Origin: Bimuria novae-zelandiae CBS 107.79
Taxonomy: Eukaryota; Ascomycota; Dothideomycetes; Pleosporales; Didymosphaeriaceae
Direction: 5' to 3'
DNA: 64,000 bases
NCBI GenBank assembly: GCA_010015655.1
Contig: ML976720.1
Coordinates: 238,111-302,110 of the forward strand
Positions 44,497-57,637 of the stretch are shown in pieces. The notes under the pieces were generated by a model, which did no database searches, was not told where the DNA came from, and was given only the letters and a program-made list of their open reading frames with translations. How positions within the stretch are numbered: the first letter of the stretch is position 1; every line of letters starts with the position of its first letter. A program made the position numbers and the translations under genes.

Positions 44497-44971
44497 TGTT
44501 AGGATCTGTATTTAGCATCACCAGGCTAACATTCTAAGACGGACAAGGTCTTATGGGAGCCAATGGTGGCACAGCAATGGGCAGGTCACGTGACTGCTCG
44601 AAGCGCTCGAAGCGAGCAAGTCGAGCAGGTGCATAAGGCCAAGGCTGTGCTCGCTCTGCTCGAGTCAAGTAAGTCAAGCAGGTGCATAAGGCCAAGGCTG
44701 TGCTCGCTCTGCTCGAGTCGAGCAAGTCGAGCATGCTAAGTATATAGGAACATGAGGATGGACTCTTCCACCTCGTGTTCAACCTGTTTATCAATCTATC
44801 GTTTGGATCTAAATAAGCAACTTTGTTGATTTGATTGTGCTGTACACACCTTTAATACTAACACCCCTTTAATACGCGCAAGCTATTAAGACCCCTCGTC
44901 CTATCGCCACCGCTCCTGCCCGAGAACCAACCTTAGCCCCTTAGGGATTAGCTACCCTGTTAGACTTAACA
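44497..44971 (+). repeat. Element D right LTR with 53-bp tandem duplication
   Basis: A 475-bp LTR, 53 bp longer than the left copy. The block GCAGGTGCATAAGGCCAAGG...CTGCTCGAGTC is present twice. Its 3' quarter is less AT-mutated than the left LTR. Confidence 0.9.
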
Positions 44972-44976
44972 AATTG

Positions 44977-46733
44977 CTCATGCACCCTAAGAAATGCGAG
45001 TTCCACGTTATGGAAACAGAATATCTAGGATTTGTTATATCCTAGGAAGGTGTTAAGATAGACCTAAAGAAAATTATAATAAAAAAATAATTACTACTAA
45101 AGTTAATAAACAATATTTAATTTATTTTAGGCTTTACTAACTTCTATCGCAAATTTATTAAGAACTACTTAAAGGTCACTACTCTACTAATAGAACTTAT
45201 AAAAGCAGGGAAATAGCAACCTTTATAAAAAAAAAGGTTTTTAAATAACTAAAACGCCTATTCCTAACGGCACCCCTACTACAAATGTATAACCTAGAAT
45301 GGCAATATTATATCTATACAAACGCATTAGACTATGCGCTAGGGACCGTACTACTATAGAAATATAATAACACGAAATAGAAACTAGTCTTCTACTACGT
45401 AAGGAAGCTTTTAGGAGTAGAACTTAATTATAAAATTTATTATAAAGAGCTGCTTATAATTATTAATTATTTTAAATAATAAGAAGTATAGCTTAAGTAA
45501 GCTAAGTACTAAATAAAGATATCTTTTAACTACTTTAACTTTATACGCTTTACGATAATAAAGAAGCTTAATTAATAATAAACTAAGTAATTTAAGTAGA
45601 TAGTAGAATTTAACTTCTGCATTATATACTTACTAGGAAACATAAACGCTATAATAGACGCACTTAGCAGATAATTAGATTTAGTAAAAAAAAAAATAGT
45701 AGTAACTATATCGTAATTCTAGTCTACGCGAAGGACAAAACTCTTTACTATAATAAGATATAGCTTATACTAGCGCTAGACGCGCGATGCGTAGACTTTA
45801 CCTATTATAAACCTTTTATAGCTAACTTTTAGGACTATAGAAGACTTATAAATCATAATTAATATAAGTAGAACTTTAATTAAGCTATAAAGTTACCTAC
45901 ACGTGATTACTAAAATAGGGTGTAAATAAGTAATTAAGTAACACTACTATTAGTTAAAAGATTATATACAGATAAGGAATAGAAATATCTAGGAATTATA
46001 AAAATAACGCGCTAAGTCGCGAATAAATACACTATCTCCTAACGATAATAGGTAGTATAAAAGGTACTAGGTAACTATTTAGCATGTTATAAAAATAAGC
46101 CTACGAGATATAAGCCCTATAGTCTTTTATAATTACTATAGCTGCCCCTAAGACCGTAGTCTAGTGTAACTATAGACTTTGTTATTAAGCTTTTAGTATT
46201 ATTAATACTAGGGAATAAACACTCCTATAAATTTATTTTAGTTATAGTAAATTACCTTACTAAGGAATTAAGATTTATGGTAATTAAGGAAGCTATATTA
46301 GTAAAAGAATTAGCCTATATAGTAAAATAAGAACTTATATCTTAGGTTAGATAACTAGACAAGTTTATTACTAATAGAGCCAAGATATTCATATCTTTGT
46401 ATTAGACTACGTTTACCGCTATATTAGGTATTAAGCATAAGTTTACGACAAGCTTTTACTTAGAAATAGATATATAAATAGAATAAATTAATTAATTACT
46501 AGAATAATATATTGAAATATACATAAATAAGCTTTAGGATAACTAGTATATAATAGCGTAAGATTGGCGACTACAAGGTACTCGCTGTATTACACGAACT
46601 ATAGATACGAGTCAATAACTTACTAAAATCTATTAGATATTAAAAGCGTTGCAAAAGATGTAGCTAAAAAAGTAGAACTTATAAAGGACTTATATAAGAC
46701 GCTACGCAAAAACATCGCCTAATAAAATATATA
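44977..46733 (+). pseudogene. Element B pol, middle part (RT end, RNase H, integrase)
   Basis: Continuation of B's reverse transcriptase directly after element D: HPKKCEFHVMETEYLGFVIS is readable at 44985-45045. It is followed by an RIP-degraded RNase H (about 45290-45400) and integrase. Stops occur throughout. The segment ends at the TA where the Fot1-type element inserted. Confidence 0.75.
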
Positions 46734-46837
46734 TAAGCTCGGCTATATGCTTTTCGGCCACATATACTTCTCGGCCACCCCACCACAACGCGTTACTCTA
46801 TTTTTGACGCTCTATACTTCAACGCCACATACTCAAA

Positions 46838-48308
46838 ATGGATCCTCGTAAGGTTGCTTTTGCTAATGCTATCCGCGATCTTAATGCTAGTGTTTTTAAA
46901 AGCCAGCGACAAGCTGCTAAGGCGTACGGTGTTCCCCAATCATCACTTCAAGAGCGCATCAATGGCCGCCGACCTCACGCGATAGCTCATCACCAACAGC
47001 AGCGATTGACTCCAGAACAAGAGGCCTTTCTAGTAGATTGGATACTCGATGAGGACGCACGCGCACAGCCTCCCTCCCATCCTCGTGTACGAGAAATGGC
47101 CACCCGGCTCCTCCGCATGAACGGGGACTACGAGCCTCTTGGGCAACTATGGATACCCCATTTCATCGCCCGCAACCCACGCGTCGCATCTATAGTCGGC
47201 CGAACGATTGAGAGCGCACGAACTACAGCAGCCAACTACGACACTATAAAGGCCTTTCTTGTGCTTTTTGAGCGGACAAGAATAGAGCTAGGGATACAAT
47301 ACGAGGATATATGGAATATGGATGAGACAGGGTGCGCACTAGGGGTATGTACGAATGCCCAGGTGCTTGCAAGCTCTTTAAAGAAGAAAGCTTATATCAA
47401 ATCTCCAGAGGATCGCGAGTGGGTGTCTATTATTGAGACCATCTCAGCCACCGGCGTCAAGCTTCAATGCCAAGTCATCTTCAAAGGCAAGCATCTGCAA
47501 TCTACCTGATTCCCAGCACAAGGCACACCAAATTGGCTCTACACAACGTCAGAGAACGGCTGGACGTCCAACTCGATCGGATATGAATGGTTACAGCGTA
47601 TTTTTATACCAAATACTTCACCATCCTCTGGCNNNNNNNNNNNNNNNNNNNNNNNNNNNNNNNNNNNNNNNNNNNNNNNNNNNNNNNNNNNNNNNNNNNN
47701 NNNNNNNNNNNNNNNNNNNNNNNNNNNNNNNNNNNNNNNNNNNNNNNNNNNNNNNNNNNNNNNNNNNNNNNNNNNNNNNNNNNNNNNNNNNNNNNNNGCG
47801 GGCTTCTGGACTCTGCCCATACAACCCAGGCCTTGTACTACTGTCATCCCAAGTAACTGGCCGACCAGTTACTCCTCCCGCAGCTTATCAAACATCAGAT
47901 CGATTAGATCAAGTCTTTAACACCCCACGAAGCTCACAGGCCCTATATAAGGCTCAGCAGCAACTTCTACTGTCAGAATCTCTCTCACGAAGCACCCGCT
48001 TAGTGCTTGGCAAAGCAGGCAAAGCTATTGCAGAAGCCAACACCAGGGCAGCTCAGCTTAAGGCTGAGAATCAACGACTTAAATATCAATTAGATAGTAC
48101 TAGGGTTACCCGCGTAAGAAAGCGAGTTCAGGTCAATCCAAATGAACGCTTCAGCAACGTTGAGAGTATTAAGGCTGCGATTGATCGCGCAACTGCTCTA
48201 CAGGCTCAACAGAAAAGCACTTCGCCAGAGAAAGAAGCTCAAAAGGCAGCAGCAGCAGCAGCAGCAGCGCTTACTCTTAAGTCTATGTGTACTAAGTGGC
48301 AAATATAA
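46838..48308 (+). pseudogene. Fot1/pogo transposase (DDE_1), one stop and a gap
   Basis: It starts at ATG 46838 (MDPRKVAFANAIRDLN) with an N-terminal psq/HTH region, then a CENP-B-type HTH (LTPEQEAFLVDWILDEDARA...). The first catalytic motif NMDETGCALG is at about 47317. A TGA at 47507-47509 interrupts the frame where the family has Trp, and the same frame stays open afterwards. The second and third catalytic Asp residues should lie around the N run and cannot be checked. After the gap, GLCPYNPGLVL and a long Ala/Gln-rich, coiled-coil-like tail run to 48308. Apart from the stop it looks recent. Confidence 0.85.
47633..47797. other. Assembly gap (run of N)
   Basis: 165 N characters inside the Fot1-type transposase. 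The true length is unknown. The flanking frame is compatible with a gap of unknown size, so no deletion can be inferred. Confidence 0.99.
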
Positions 48309-48678
48309 TTGTTGTCGTTGAAAAATCGCGATTCAAAATAGTGTGGCTATCTTAGTTAGGGTGGCCGAGAAGTATACGTGGCCGAAAAGTATATGGCCGA
48401 GCTTATAGTAAGGAATATAAATAAGATAAGAATTAAAAAAAATTAACCGTTTAAAAAGGAGATAGAGTCCTCCTCTTATAAATCTTTTTTAAAATAATAT
48501 AACAAAGTAAGAAGCTAAATAACTTTTAAAAAAAACTATTTAAAATTTAGAAACTTAAAATCCTAATTAATTTTAAACAATAATTACTTATAAATATAGG
48601 TATATACCTAGTCTTCTATAAATTATTATTAGAACTAGCACCACTAGACGCCGAACTAGAATTATAATTAGAACTTAA

Positions 48679-49063
48679 TGTAACAGGAACAATCGCTCGT
48701 CGACACGAGAACCCTTGGCCAGTTAAGACAGGATTCGAGATCATCCGAAAACCGACACTCATCCGTATCGGACCAATTTCGGATCTATCAGACCGATAGG
48801 GAACTACGGATCTGATTCGGACCTATTTTAGATCTATCAGACCGACGGTTAACCTATGGCAGATATGTGCTAGCTAGCTATCTAGAAAGAGGTGTATTTA
48901 GAGGAGCTTAGGGCCTTTATAGTTTAGTACCTTTTCTATATCCTTTCGTACCAGGCCTATAGGCACTTAATTTATTCGAGGCTATATTCTTATATATATA
49001 CTCTTATATACCTCTACTAAAAATACGCTAATATTAATTCTTTAAGTAACCTACGCTAATATA
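48679..49063 (+). repeat. Element C left LTR
   Basis: It retains GC-normal 5' sequence (CGCTCGTCGACACGAGAACCC) and becomes AT-rich toward its 3' end. It aligns over its full length with 60845-61230. Confidence 0.88.
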
Positions 49064-52000
49064 TTATATAGAAAAGGTCGCTATCGCTAGTAATAGCTTT
49101 AAAAAATATTACTATAAAAATAGAATAGACTCGCGTTAGCGCGTCCCTAGTTTTCTTTATAGATAGAATTCTAAAGACCTCCTGCTAATTAAAGCCTTTA
49201 GGTTTAGAACTCCTAATTATAAATAAATTAAGTTAATTTTAGAAAAGTCGCGTAAAGTTACGCCAAGGTAGAAAAGTAGTAACTACTAATAACTTATAGA
49301 CTTAAAATTAAACGTTAATATTTATTTTAGTATTATTAAGAACGGCACGGCAGGCGGCCTAGAGTTAGACTTAAGAAGACTATTAGCCACCTTTAGAACC
49401 TTTAAAGAGCAAAGAAGACAAAGAAAGCAATAATACTCTAAATAATCTTATTATTAGACCTAAAGCTAATTTAGTTTAATCCGCTAACCTAGTAATAGCT
49501 TTTTAAAACTAATTACGTTAAATGCAAGCATAACTAGAGTTATTAACTAAAAAATTTTAAGCTAGGGACTAAGCCTAGCTTATAATTAAATTACCCCTAA
49601 TAGCCCTCTAATACTAATTTAAATCTCCCGCTACTATTATAGCAAAGCTATCTAAGCGAACTCTTAAGATAGAATCCCTAATTAATAAAAAAGAACCTAC
49701 CTTTCCTTAATAGTAAGTATTAATTAGAGACTATCTTAAGATTAACGTAAATTACTATCTAAGTAAACGCGCTTATATAGTATTAGTATAAAAATATACT
49801 TTTAGTACTACTTGTAAATATTTAGAACCCTAGTACCTAGCTACTTTAGATACGTTATAGTTTAAGAATACTAAGGAGATAATTAAACTACTATTATTCT
49901 TCTTTATATTTAGTAATAAGGAAGCTAAGTACTAGACTACGTTCTAACTCTTAAAGATAACCTCTAAGGAAACTTTTCTTACCTTTATGGCTAAGTTTAT
50001 TAGTGTAGTAATTTAAGGCAAAGTTTATAAAAATAAATAGTCTTTATTTTTATAGGAAAAAATAATACTATCCTTAAAGGCTCTAAATATAGGGTTTAAG
50101 CACCTATAAAATATTTCCTTTAAGAAAATAGTAGCCTACCTAATAGCCTTTAACTTAGAAACGCGAAATACACTAATAAGTCCCTTTACTTACTTTATAA
50201 CTAGTATAAATTAACCTCTACGTTAGAAGAACTATAAGGAAGAAATTTACCTTAGTACCCTAACTAAAGTACTATATAGGCCTATTAAGGAATTTACTCT
50301 AAATACGCCCTAAGACAGGATAGTCCCGCTATTATAATCTTTAATAATATAAATAAGTTCTAACACCTATTATAACTATAAAAGTTAAAATACTTTATTA
50401 AAGATTGTCCTTAACCCCGCGTCTATAAGATTAGAGTAGAACTAGACTCTAATTAAGAATACGTTAATACGGATAAGGAAGCATCCCTAGGAAACGAAGA
50501 CACCTAGGAAAAGCTTTTACCCTAGGTATAAGTAAATATAACCTTTCTAATATAGATTTATTAAAGTTACTAAGAGGTCCTTACTTTCGAACCCCCCTCG
50601 TACTCTATTTAAATAGGTACGGGATCTAACTTAATGCCCTTATTAAGACTAGTACCTAAGGTTTTCTTTTATTAATTTTTAAATTATAGCTTCTTTATCT
50701 TAGTTACTTTATATTCTTATCCGAAAACTACTATACCGCGTTATAGTTAGAGGGTTCTTAAATAAGATTCGTGCCCTAGTGGACTAATACATTTATTTAT
50801 ATATAGGGATAGATAGGCAAATAATCTGCAACTACCCCTTTATAGTAATAGACTTAAGAATATAGAACTATATCTTAGAACTCTAATAGCTTAAGCGCTT
50901 TAAGCTTTAATTAGATATAAATTAGAATTAGATCTTATAGCTAGTAAAATATCCTAAGACCTACGATCCCTCTAAAACTATCTTAATGTAGCTAGAATAG
51001 CTAATTTGGAACTTAGAAGTATAGTAAGACATTTGTCGCTAGGATATCCTATAAGAATAAGAATAATATTAGATAAAGAATAGCCCTATAGTTAATTATA
51101 TTAAGGGCCTTATTTAACTGCCTTATCCTCTCCCTCTAAGTAGGAAGATAGTATCCTTAATTTCTTAAAATCCTGCTTTAAAACCTACCTATTCTGTATT
51201 CGCTCCGCAGGCGATGCAGATGCCTATAATTACTCTTATTTTAGTGAACGCCTTTTACTTTAATATAAAAAAGCTAGTTAATAAATTCTTTACTACTTTT
51301 TTATACGAAATTAAACGCCTATTAGACTATATATAAACTTAACGCTATGCTAAAGATTCTAAAAATACTTATCTTATTAAAGAATAACTTTCCTAGATAT
51401 ACTATTAGTATTAGGATATGTTTAGCAAGACTACGGCTAATAAGCTACCTACGCATTAACTATATAACTATAAGATTATACTTACTAAACCCCTTCTAAA
51501 TAAATACAGTCCTCTGTATAAATCTAGTCTAGAAGAACTAGAGGCTATTAAAAAGTACGTTCTAAAATATCTTTAAAAGGGATTTATTAAGTATAGTTAA
51601 AGCCCTTTCGCGTCTCCTATCCTTTATGTACGAAAGCTAAATAGAGATTTTTAAATATATATAGACTATTGCAAACTTAACTTTCTAACCTAAAAGGACT
51701 CTTACCTAATTCTAAGAATTAATAAACTTTTAGCTTGCCCTTCTAAGGCTAAGATATTTACTAAATTTAATATTTAAGCTACTTTTAATAAAATTCACAT
51801 AGATCTTAAATTAGAAGAGTACACTACGTTTTAAACTTAATATAGAACTTACAAGTACAAGGTATTACCTTTTAGGTTATATAATAAACTAGCTACCTAC
51901 TAGTAATATATAAATAATATTTTTATTAATTATCTCGATAACTTCTATATTACGTATCTAGATAACATCCTTATCTATTCCAACACTATTGAAGAACACA

Positions 52001-52524
52001 TTAAGCACGTTTAGAAGGTGTTAGATTGTCTCTAGAAAGCCAGCCTCCAAGTCGACATCCTTAAAAGTGAATTCCATGTGACTCGGACCCGATACCTAGG
52101 TTATATCCTTACCAATACTGGTATGGAGGTAGATCCAGCCAAGGTAAAAGCACTACAGAACTAGAAAGCCCCTATAATTGTAATAGGTGTAAAGTTATTC
52201 CTTAGATTTACTAGGTTTTATTAGTAATTTATTAAGGACTTCTCCTGCATTATAAAACCTATTAGTACTTTATAAAGTCCTTAAATCCTATTTAAATTGA
52301 GTTTAGAGTGTAAAGTCGCCTTCTAGTAAATTAAATAAGCGTTACTAGCTATCCCTACCCTCTATTACTTTGACCCTGAACTACCTACTAGGGTAAAAAC
52401 AGACGTATTAGATAGAGTAATTACAAGAGTACTATCCTAGGAACATCTAAATAGTAAAGTTTAACTAGTAGCATTTTATAGTTATGTCCTAACCAGATCT
52501 AAACTAAACTAAAAGATCTATAAT

Positions 52525-52747
52525 TGTCAGATTAAAGGGTAATCTTGATAAGATAGAATGATTGTTAATTAATCTAAGGTTGTTCTCTCTTGTCTAAGTA
52601 TCTGAGAGGTAAGACGCCTTTATATCCCTTGCTTTGTTGTAGAATGCAAGGGTGGAAGCTACTTTAGGCAAGGGCGGAATGCGTTTCTAGTAAGGGTATA
52701 AGTGCGCTAGCCACCTTGCTAAAATAAAGGGACCATGTAATCGGACA
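52525..52747 (-). repeat. Element E LTR (3' copy)
   Basis: 223 bp, TGTCAGATTAAAG... to ...ATCGGACA on the plus strand. It is partly GC-normal and adjoins the polypurine tract at 52748-52758. Confidence 0.9.
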
Positions 52748-53588
52748 CACCCCCTTAGCTTAGGCTTATCCTTAAGCTAGAGACTATCTATCGTTAATCT
52801 AACAATATTATCCTTTATAGTTTATTTTTAAAAGCTTCTATCCTTTGCTCTAGCTTAAGCAGGTTAACCTCTTTATTTATAATCTTATCCTTAATCTCTG
52901 CAAGTCCTAATTTATCCAGAAACTTACTCCACTTATTAGCTAGCAGGGCCTTTATAAGTCTATCTGCAACCATGTCCTCTAAGCGTTAATAGTTTATCTT
53001 AATTATCCCTAATGCGACCTCTTATCTTAGCTAATAATTTTAGATATCCACATAGCGGAGCTTAGTCTGTAGTTTAGCAATCTCTTTAGTAACAAGTTAG
53101 ATTATTTACTAATTATCGCAATTAATCGTAATAAGGGAATTGCTAAAGTTAATCTCTAGCTCCTTTAGTAATCGTAAGGTAAATAAAGCCTCCTTAGCAA
53201 CCTGTAAGAGAGCTAGTAATTTAGCCTCTATAGTTAATATAGTAACTATATCTTGCTTATTTGCTTTCCAGGTAATTAGCCTACTAAATAGCTTAATAAT
53301 ATATCCTTGCGAGCTCTTGCGGTCGAGCGTATTATTAGTAAAAGATACGTTACTTACTACTTCTAAAGTATCTGCACCCTTAAGCTAAAGACCTAGTAAT
53401 CTAGTATTAGCAAGCTAGAAGAGAACTTAGTTAGTAGCTACTTAGTACTCTTTACTTAGGTTCATTAAAAATCATAATAGTTAAAAGCTTATAAAGGCGA
53501 TATCTAGTCGCGTGGTTACCGCAGCGTAGAGGATTAATCCTATTTTCCGCTGATATCGGTTGACTTCAGCCTTGCTGGCGAGTCTGGT

Positions 53589-54440
53589 TTAGGGAAGCAG
53601 TTCAACTGCTGCCATAGGTGTTTCGTGCCGTATCTCATTTTTCTCAATAAGGCGCGAGATCTTGTCAATGTATGAAGCCTGTGAAAGCCAGATCTTTCTG
53701 TTCGGGCGGTCTCTAATGATTTCGACCCCTAGAAACCACTGTAGTTCATTACCACTAGTGAGTGTGAATTTGGTACTCATCTTTACTAGAGCAACTTTAG
53801 CGGCTTGCTTTTGTGACTTGTCGTACGCAACAATAAGGTCATCCACATAAAAGAAGATGATAATACCATCCTTGATAAGACAGCATGGCTCGTGGGGCAC
53901 TTTTTGGAAACCCATATCACGGAGCGTTGATGTAAACTCTCTCTGCCAGAGCAGTGGAGATATGCGCAGTCCGTAGAGTGCTTTGTGTAGTTGGAGGACT
54001 GTGCCTGCTCGCGAGTAACCGCGGGGCATCCTCATGTAGATTTCTCTGTCCAGCTTTGCGTGGACAAAAGCATTGGTAACGTCGTGTTGGATGAGCTCTA
54101 GATCGAACCGAGCTGCAATTGCCATAAGCATACGAAATGATCGGCCTGCCAGCGTTGCTGCGTAGGTATCTTATGAGGTGAGGTGCCGCTGTTGATCGCC
54201 TCGCACCACCAACCTCGCCTTGCACTTCTGTAATCGATAGTGCTTGTCAAACTTGTAGGTATACACCCACATACAATCAAGGATTTGATGACCTGCTACT
54301 TTTACTGGAGCGGCAGCAACTTCACTCCAGGACTTCATTTCCTTGTGGCTCTGTAAATGGGATTGCTCGGCCTCCTTCCACATATCGTAGAGAGGGTGAT
54401 CCTCGAGCTTTCCTCGGCATGTGGGTGGCTCTAGAAGCAC
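53589..54440 (-). pseudogene. Copia reverse transcriptase region, largely preserved
   Basis: Two abutting open pieces in one frame, 54440-54171 and 54168-53589, are separated by a single TAA. Motifs: KCKARLVVRGD at the start of RT, VTNAFVHAKLDREIYMRMP, LYGLRISPLLWQREF, the catalytic FFYVDDLIVA, and LQWFLGVEI. This order is the Copia RT pattern. The first Asp-containing motif (DVTNAF) and the YVDD pair are intact. The element around it is riddled with RIP stops, while this 1-kb patch is GC-normal. Confidence 0.88.
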
Positions 54441-57400
54441 GCTCCGATGCGGCTTCTTGCCTACTGTGATTATTCGTCAAAGTTGCGCCTTGTCAAGAGC
54501 CTTGCCATTGTATTTGCCGCTACTGCCAGCTTCGGTGCCTGCCATAAAGGCTGCGGCCCACGGGCTTGCTCGTAATTGCCCTGTTTACACTACTAGAGAT
54601 AGGAGCTAATTATCTCCTGCTATTAATTATACGAGGAGTGTAACTAGTAGCAGCGTTAATAGAGGCGTTAGGTAATTATAGTTAGCCTTCCAGCCTTACC
54701 TATACTCTAGGGCTCCTTTAACCTCTCCCTCTAGCGTCTTAGTAATTATCTTATCTTTATAGAAGGACTCCGTAACTTGATCCTATCAAGGTAAAGGAGG
54801 TAGCTCTATTAATTATACCTAGGCTACTATCTCTTCTAGTATATTATGCATAAGGTTATCTATCAGGTCTTCTATTTTGCCTAAGAACACTATATCTTTA
54901 TTAAAGATAACGTCGCGAGTGCTTATTATCTTTACGAGGGATAGAATCCAGATCCTCTATATATTAGTTAATTAGTAACTAACAAGGTATCTAGCCTTTA
55001 TAGTTTGCTCTTACCGCGTTTTATATCGTCTATTATCGCGAACGCTTTGCAGCCATACGCCTTTAAGTAAGCTTAATTAGGCTTCTTTAGTTAAGTAATA
55101 ACACTATTTTAAAAGGCTACTGTCGTAAAGAGTACTTTGTATAGTAATCGCTATTAATTAGCGTAGTTTAGCGTTTAGTTATAGAGGTATACGGCTGCTT
55201 AAACGATTTTGGGCCATATTTACCAAGGTAAATTCGAATTAAGACGCATTACACGAGCTTTCTCCTTAATTACACCCCCTAAGCGTTTAGCTCCTCTATT
55301 TTATACTTAAGTATTAGGCGCTAAAGGCTCGATCTTAATACCCTGCGTTAAGCACTACTTCTTAACGTTTGCCTTAATAAAGAAGATCTTGTTATTAGAT
55401 TTAATAACCTTTACTATAACGTTAAATTATACTTTTATAAATCGTACGAAAGTGCTTAGTAGTTTAATAATTAAGCGTGCTAGTTAGTTATCCTTAAAGT
55501 AAAAGTCCCATACAAAGCTAAAGAATTAATTAGTAATTAGTATTTAGCTCTTTTCTCTTATTAAGCTATCTACTTCGTAGTTATAAAAATCAATTACGAT
55601 TTGTTCGCTGGGGCCTTTAGTTAGCTCCCTAGCTTACTAGCGTATTTGCCATTTTAGTTTTGCTTTACCACAAGCGTCACACTTAACAGTAGGGAGGCCT
55701 TTAATCCTTACCCCCTTAGATTACTATACAAGGTATTTAAGAGCCTAAGAGCCTAGATAGCCTAATTATTAGTGCCAGGTTAATATGTCTACCTTCTGCG
55801 GTCTTCGTTTAGTGCGTATATTAGTCTTGTGGGTAGCATGCGCAGCTTTAGTATAAGTACTACCTGCTAGCCTTATCCTGTGTTCTAACACCCACTGTCT
55901 ATGTAGCTCTTAAAGTTCTGCTAGTATAGTATTATCTCTTCTCTTTAGAGTTGTTAGATCTTCTCGTATATCCCACCAAAGGCCTTGCCTTTAGAGTAAT
56001 CAGAACAACACTAGATTACAAAGTAGATCTAGGTAATAGGCAACATTATCTAGCCTAATTATTTAGTTACCTCTTCTACTTTATAGTCTAAGATAGACGC
56101 TCCCGTATCCTTTTATCCATACTTGTGCGTTGCCCGCCCATATAAAATCTCCTAGTAACGGTGGCCTAAGAGAGACGAAGCGATCAATATTATTAAAGAT
56201 ATGGCAAGTAGTGCCTAAATCAAGTATGGCTGAGTATCGCAATGGATACATGTTTGGGTCGGTGTGGAAGGATGCGGCATTAAAGCTCGCTAGGATTTCA
56301 GTAATCTAGCGTCCATCTAGTCACTTATTATTAGCCTTAGTAATTCGAGTTAGAGTAGGAGTGTATAATTGTTTTAATCTAGGGTCCTATAATCTAGCCC
56401 TAAAATCCTATAATCTAGATCTTTTAACTGCCCTTAGGCTCTCTTAAAGCTCCAAGTTATTTTCTAGCCTATATCTTATTAGAGTAGCTATTCTAGATTT
56501 TGGCCTAAACTATTCTAGCTACTTATCTAAGAAAGCGTAGAAGCAGTCTTATAATGCGTGGCGTTATTTATAAGTAGGGTACTTAAGGCCACTAGCTACC
56601 ACTAGCTTATTATCTATAATCGCGGACTGCTTAGCTCTAGTACGTTAACTATTATTTTATTATTTATAATTCTAAGGTCTTCCCTAACTTTTAAATAATA
56701 CTACTTTATCCACAAGAGAGGCGTCCCTATCTATAGCCTAAATAGATTCACTACCGTCAGCAAGAGATAAACCTGCAGCAGTAAAAGCGCCCTTTTATTT
56801 GCCCTTAATTAGGTGCTACAGGATTATATAGTCTTAGAAGAGTTTTATTATGTACTTCTATAAGACAGCTATATCCTTGCTTCCATGTTGCTAGAAAGTC
56901 GTTACCTATATAGGTGTAACTTAGATAACTACCTTTATAAAGTCTTCTTTAACTAAGTCTAGCCTTTAAAGTTTTACGACGCGATTAGTCTCTGCTTCTA
57001 TAGCTATATAATTATACTTAGATAGCTATATAACCTATAATCTAGCTATTCTTATTAGCTTAAGGGCTTCTTGGTATCGTGCCCTTGCTCGTCGATGTTT
57101 GTCTTAATAGTTAACCCCAACTATAATTATAAGGTTATTAATCTATTACCTTATTATTACTCTAGGAATATAGTAATTGTTCTATAGGTATACGGAGATC
57201 GTTAATTAGAGAAAGGTAACTACCTTATTAAGGTCTACCTTTTCTTCTTAGTAGGCTCGATCTATAATCTTATAGGTCTCAAGCTATCCTTTATAGTAGT
57301 TAGTATTGTCCTTATATACTTTCGCACCCGCTAGTAATAGATATAATAGTAATATTAGTGCGCTATTTAGGTTCGTAGTCGCGTAGACAGCGTTTGGCTA

Positions 57401-57637
57401 GTAATTACCTATTAACGGAGGCACTAGTATCGCAGGTTTCTGCTTTAGTTCGTCTGTTAGCGCTAGGTTAATAATGTTCCAGACCTTTAGGAATTAGTAT
57501 CTTATTTTAAGTTAATTCAGCCATTGCGTATAGTTCGTGTAGTTAGTCAAGATCACTGTAGGATCTCTAAGAGTTAATAGGGCTATTATAATTAGCTTAA
57601 TTAAGGTAGTATTAGTTGAGGCAGTAAGACTCTTAAT

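Larger units (their letters stand above)
38236..44971 (+). mobile_element. Chromodomain Ty3/Gypsy element D, nested in B
   Basis: LTRs are 38236-38657 and 44497-44971 (start TGTTAGGATCTG, end ACTTAACA). It is flanked by a perfect AATTG duplication (38231-38235 and 44972-44976) that interrupts B's reverse transcriptase. Plus-strand domains, with stops ignored: a gag zinc knuckle near 39509-39555 (CTYFTCNKLGYITRNC); protease MLDLGA near 40630; reverse transcriptase 41380-41750 with YIDDILIYSD at about 41704; RNase H near 42150; integrase with GHPGITKTMELIQ near 42665 and AMDFITGLPK near 42857; and a chromodomain near 43795-43870 (KGYLYSKNT.EPKENLAN). Many TAG stops from RIP. Non-functional. Confidence 0.92.
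46736..48403 (+). mobile_element. Fot1/pogo transposon nested in B
   Basis: TIRs of about 46 bp (left AGCTCGGCTATATGCTTTTC; right is its reverse complement with three or four differences) bound 1668 bp as written. A TA duplication lies at 46734-46735 and 48404-48405. Each TIR holds two copies of a TTTCGGCCAC-like motif. Composition is normal, so insertion followed RIP of the host. A 165-base run of N (47633-47797) hides the middle of the gene. Confidence 0.92.
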
